Shown: in pieces, positions 63,301-64,000 of the stretch | How the letters are laid out: each line of letters starts with the position of its first letter | How positions within the stretch are numbered: the first letter of the stretch is position 1 | Assembly: GCA_937136425.1 (NCBI GenBank) | Contig: CAKZON010000086.1 | Span: forward strand, 1 to 64,000 | From: an uncultured Crocinitomix sp. | Lineage (GTDB): Bacteria > Bacteroidota > Bacteroidia > Flavobacteriales_D > Crocinitomicaceae | Direction of reading: 5' to 3' | DNA: 64,000 nt | Position numbers and translations under genes: made by a program | The notes under the pieces: model-generated | The model's database searches: none | What the model saw: only the letters and a program-made list of their open reading frames with translations | What the model was told of the DNA's origin: nothing

Positions 63301-63380
63301 CTCAAATGGCAAGTATTCTTTACCAAAACCCGGTTATGGTTTGTGTACATGCGAGAGAAATGTTGCAAGAAGAAGAATAA
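60321..63380 (+). CDS. Large protein (1019 aa) of a family linked to DUF6603-like genes
   Basis: The protein begins MSESILPDYTFLPWLRKGIA and has no signal peptide. Recognisable phrases include GPGDIVGF, RPWLFLFVLKESEF, CRILSPRKLEQNVKYHAFLVP and VGRLAGLGVKF, which I recall from large uncharacterised bacterial proteins. A Gly-Thr-rich N-terminal stretch is followed by mixed alpha/beta sequence and an acidic tail (EMLQEEE). It sits 2 nt after the DUF6603-like gene, so the two are surely cotranslated or coregulated. It could be a structural part of a large assembly, but no phage tail or contractile-injection gene is visible in the window. Confidence 0.55.
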   Translation: MSESILPDYTFLPWLRKGIANKIDDEETSGTGGTDLERAKISVKLNVTGTNGGTSDTVTFPKDVSLIGPGDIVGFSNTAIVKNDPQDKTINFEPNYLASIQFYDEDFAWRYSPAAANTNGQLRPWLFLFVLKESEFSLEDPTYGILPSITIADGATASFLPNHQEIAAWAHVQANDKLADVETDELSIAIDKLEENAGFNPNLATCRILSPRKLEQNVKYHAFLVPSYEVGRLAGLGVKFEEFDPKIPVQLASWGTAHNPEHEPNRWPVYHTWSFETSEGGDFEHLVRLLKPRTLDNQVGRRPMDIQDPGFGLNYQVDLDDDGETVTKTTLSLEGALKIPESTGEAYPYPDAQDDIGGFDPTTQINFREQLQDLVNLDEDLKLEGDLSASDNHYGEAESEIGDALVNDDPIIAPPLYGRWHFLKNRAEIDNADGTADTANWFHELNLDPRHRAVASVGTEVVQQDQDFLMDEAWEQLGDVIEANKKVLWAQLTMETANALYKKHVKSQPNEKALALTGKMKRRIKNTDSGKTFYKEEKEARLPLAVEDKSFRRIARPIGPFMKKLDPEQKINTSFGGQELVDRLDNGTATAAVIKSEPDMPGLQPCTAVSLLNEGVGNTVPHSPAFRLGALGVDPDNTGGTETTAYKDALAPFTTYYDGINWVLPTPKPPFDITKATSIKEEIRPKKTMVSRVYKTIVFDEAEPTPERIVPAMAHPVFSKPMYEAVRDLDTQLLIPNLNLVPMNTISLLETNQKFIESYMVGLNHEMGRELLWREYPTDQRGTYFQQFWNVSDGINTDGLTASELEENRYDISKIHTWDKTTNLGTHNTGEVPAKPVLLIRGDLLRKYPNAVIYAIQAEWQEDEGVKQYDLPRRPKDNTEVYPIFNATIDPDITFFGFDLTIEEARGADPAVLHQAVLDGDPIGDDNPGYFFVLKERPGEARFALDVDPEEVSPFDSWNDLHWGRLSSTESIGLSDLLELSPEAPTWDGNMNAAQMASILYQNPVMVCVHAREMLQEEE

Positions 63381-63391
63381 AAAAGGAATAA

Positions 63392-63419
63392 TGAATATCG
63401 AACGCTGAATTAAGAAGTG
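63392..63419. repeat. Degenerate heptamer repeat
   Basis: Four xGAA units begin at 63392, 63399, 63406 and 63413 (TGAATAT, CGAACGC, TGAATTA, AGAAGTG), each exactly 7 nt apart. This repeats the period and core of the CATTGAA array at 1-77. Confidence 0.5.
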
Positions 63420-63464
63420 AAAAAACTTTAACATTTAATAATCGAAATTAAAAAAAGAAAAAAA

Positions 63465-64000
63465 ATGCCCAATAATCAAATAGCAAACAAGCAAGCGCAA
63501 ATCGAAAGTGCAAGAGAATATGTTCGTTCGTCCCGTATAAAGATTGCAGATTTTGAAAAACAATTACAAAATTTGCAAGAAGGAAGTCAAACGCAACAGC
63601 AAAAAGATGCCTTGCTCAGACAATGGGATGATGAAATGGATTTGTTGGATGATTATCTGTTAAATTTAGAAGGAAGAATTGGTGGATTCTTAGGGACTCA
63701 AGAAATTCAGAATTACAGTCAACTTCATTCTCAATTTAATGTGTTGAAAAACACACAGAGAAGTGTCGCGGCTGATTTGAAAAAGGCGAAAGATGCTTTA
63801 ACAAAAGTTGAAGCTTTAGAAAAAAGAGCGATACTTGAGTTAAACGAAACTGCGCATCAACGGTTTTTGACTGAGATCGATATAAAAATTCAAGCATCTA
63901 CACAAAAAATTAGTGATTTACAACGTGAAAACCCCGTGGATAATGATGCTGTTGCAGCTGAACAGGCTGTTAAGGCGGATTTGTCTAATAAAAAACAATT
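63465..64000 (+). CDS. Coiled-coil protein, truncated by window end
   Basis: The frame opens at ATG 63465 (MPNNQIANKQAQIESAREYV) and stays open for 178 codons to the end of the window. The visible part is almost all alpha-helix with heptad hydrophobics and Lys/Glu/Gln-rich faces (EKQLQNLQEGSQTQQQKDAL, AADLKKAKDALTKVEALEKR), typical of long coiled coils. It follows the 1019-aa gene by 84 nt, across a heptamer repeat, and is likely in the same gene cluster. The function and length are not known from this window. Confidence 0.75.
   Translation, partial: MPNNQIANKQAQIESAREYVRSSRIKIADFEKQLQNLQEGSQTQQQKDALLRQWDDEMDLLDDYLLNLEGRIGGFLGTQEIQNYSQLHSQFNVLKNTQRSVAADLKKAKDALTKVEALEKRAILELNETAHQRFLTEIDIKIQASTQKISDLQRENPVDNDAVAAEQAVKADLSNKKQ

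Noticed and set aside
46324-64000. Contractile injection system or prophage
   Set aside because: No sheath, tube, baseplate, spike, AAA+ or integrase gene is visible; only phage-like short modules in the protease insert.

Overview
The window is AT-rich chromosomal DNA from a member of the Bacteroidota, most likely a flavobacterium-like marine or freshwater bacterium. The evidence is: type IX secretion (Por) C-terminal sorting domains on several secreted enzymes, many short-signal lipoproteins, promoters with the Bacteroidota -7 element TAnnTTTG, and Bacteroidota-style respiratory genes. I see no rRNA, tRNA, CRISPR array, insertion sequence or phage integrase.

Layout. (1) 1-8.5 kb: a CATTGAA heptamer array, a small membrane protein missed by length cut-offs, lipoproteins, a nuclease/phosphatase-fold protein, an esterase, a sugar-nucleotide-type SDR and a clan GH-A glycosidase. 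(2) 8.7-15.5 kb: five overlapping genes forming a MoxR AAA+ / vWA / beta-propeller ternary system (bpX type), a class proposed to act in biological conflict. (3) 15.6-19.6 kb: a SulP anion transporter and an S9 oligopeptidase. (4) 19.6-45.7 kb: a nitrate/nitric-oxide respiration island. It holds three Crp/Fnr regulators, a RIC-type Fe-S repair protein, a second hemerythrin protein, two NarK transporters, an outer-membrane porin, MoaA, a NorC/NorB-like pair, CtaA, a B12-dependent ribonucleotide reductase and a nar operon (cytochrome c, NarG, NarH, NarJ, NarI fused to a cytochrome c). (5) 46.3-64 kb: a run of very large same-strand genes: a prodomain-like secreted protein, a 2,695-residue subtilase without a signal peptide, a DUF6603-like 1,378-residue protein, a 1,019-residue protein and a coiled-coil protein cut by the window end.

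The strongest new observation is regulatory. An FNR/DNR-type palindrome TGAT-N4-ATCA recurs through the respiration island. In at least ten promoters its centre lies 33 bp (one case 34, one 32) from the centre of a TAnnTTTG-like -7 element, the geometry of class II activation at about -41.5. This defines a regulon by reading alone, adds a 59-residue membrane protein and a MORN-like protein to it, and corrects two start codons (the Crp-family gene at 20216 and narK at 24065).

Two other points deserve attention. The NorB-like subunit lacks one of the three FeB histidines and one low-spin haem ligand seen in canonical cNOR. The giant subtilase carries about 430 extra residues between its oxyanion Asn and catalytic Ser, filled with repeated phage-like modules.
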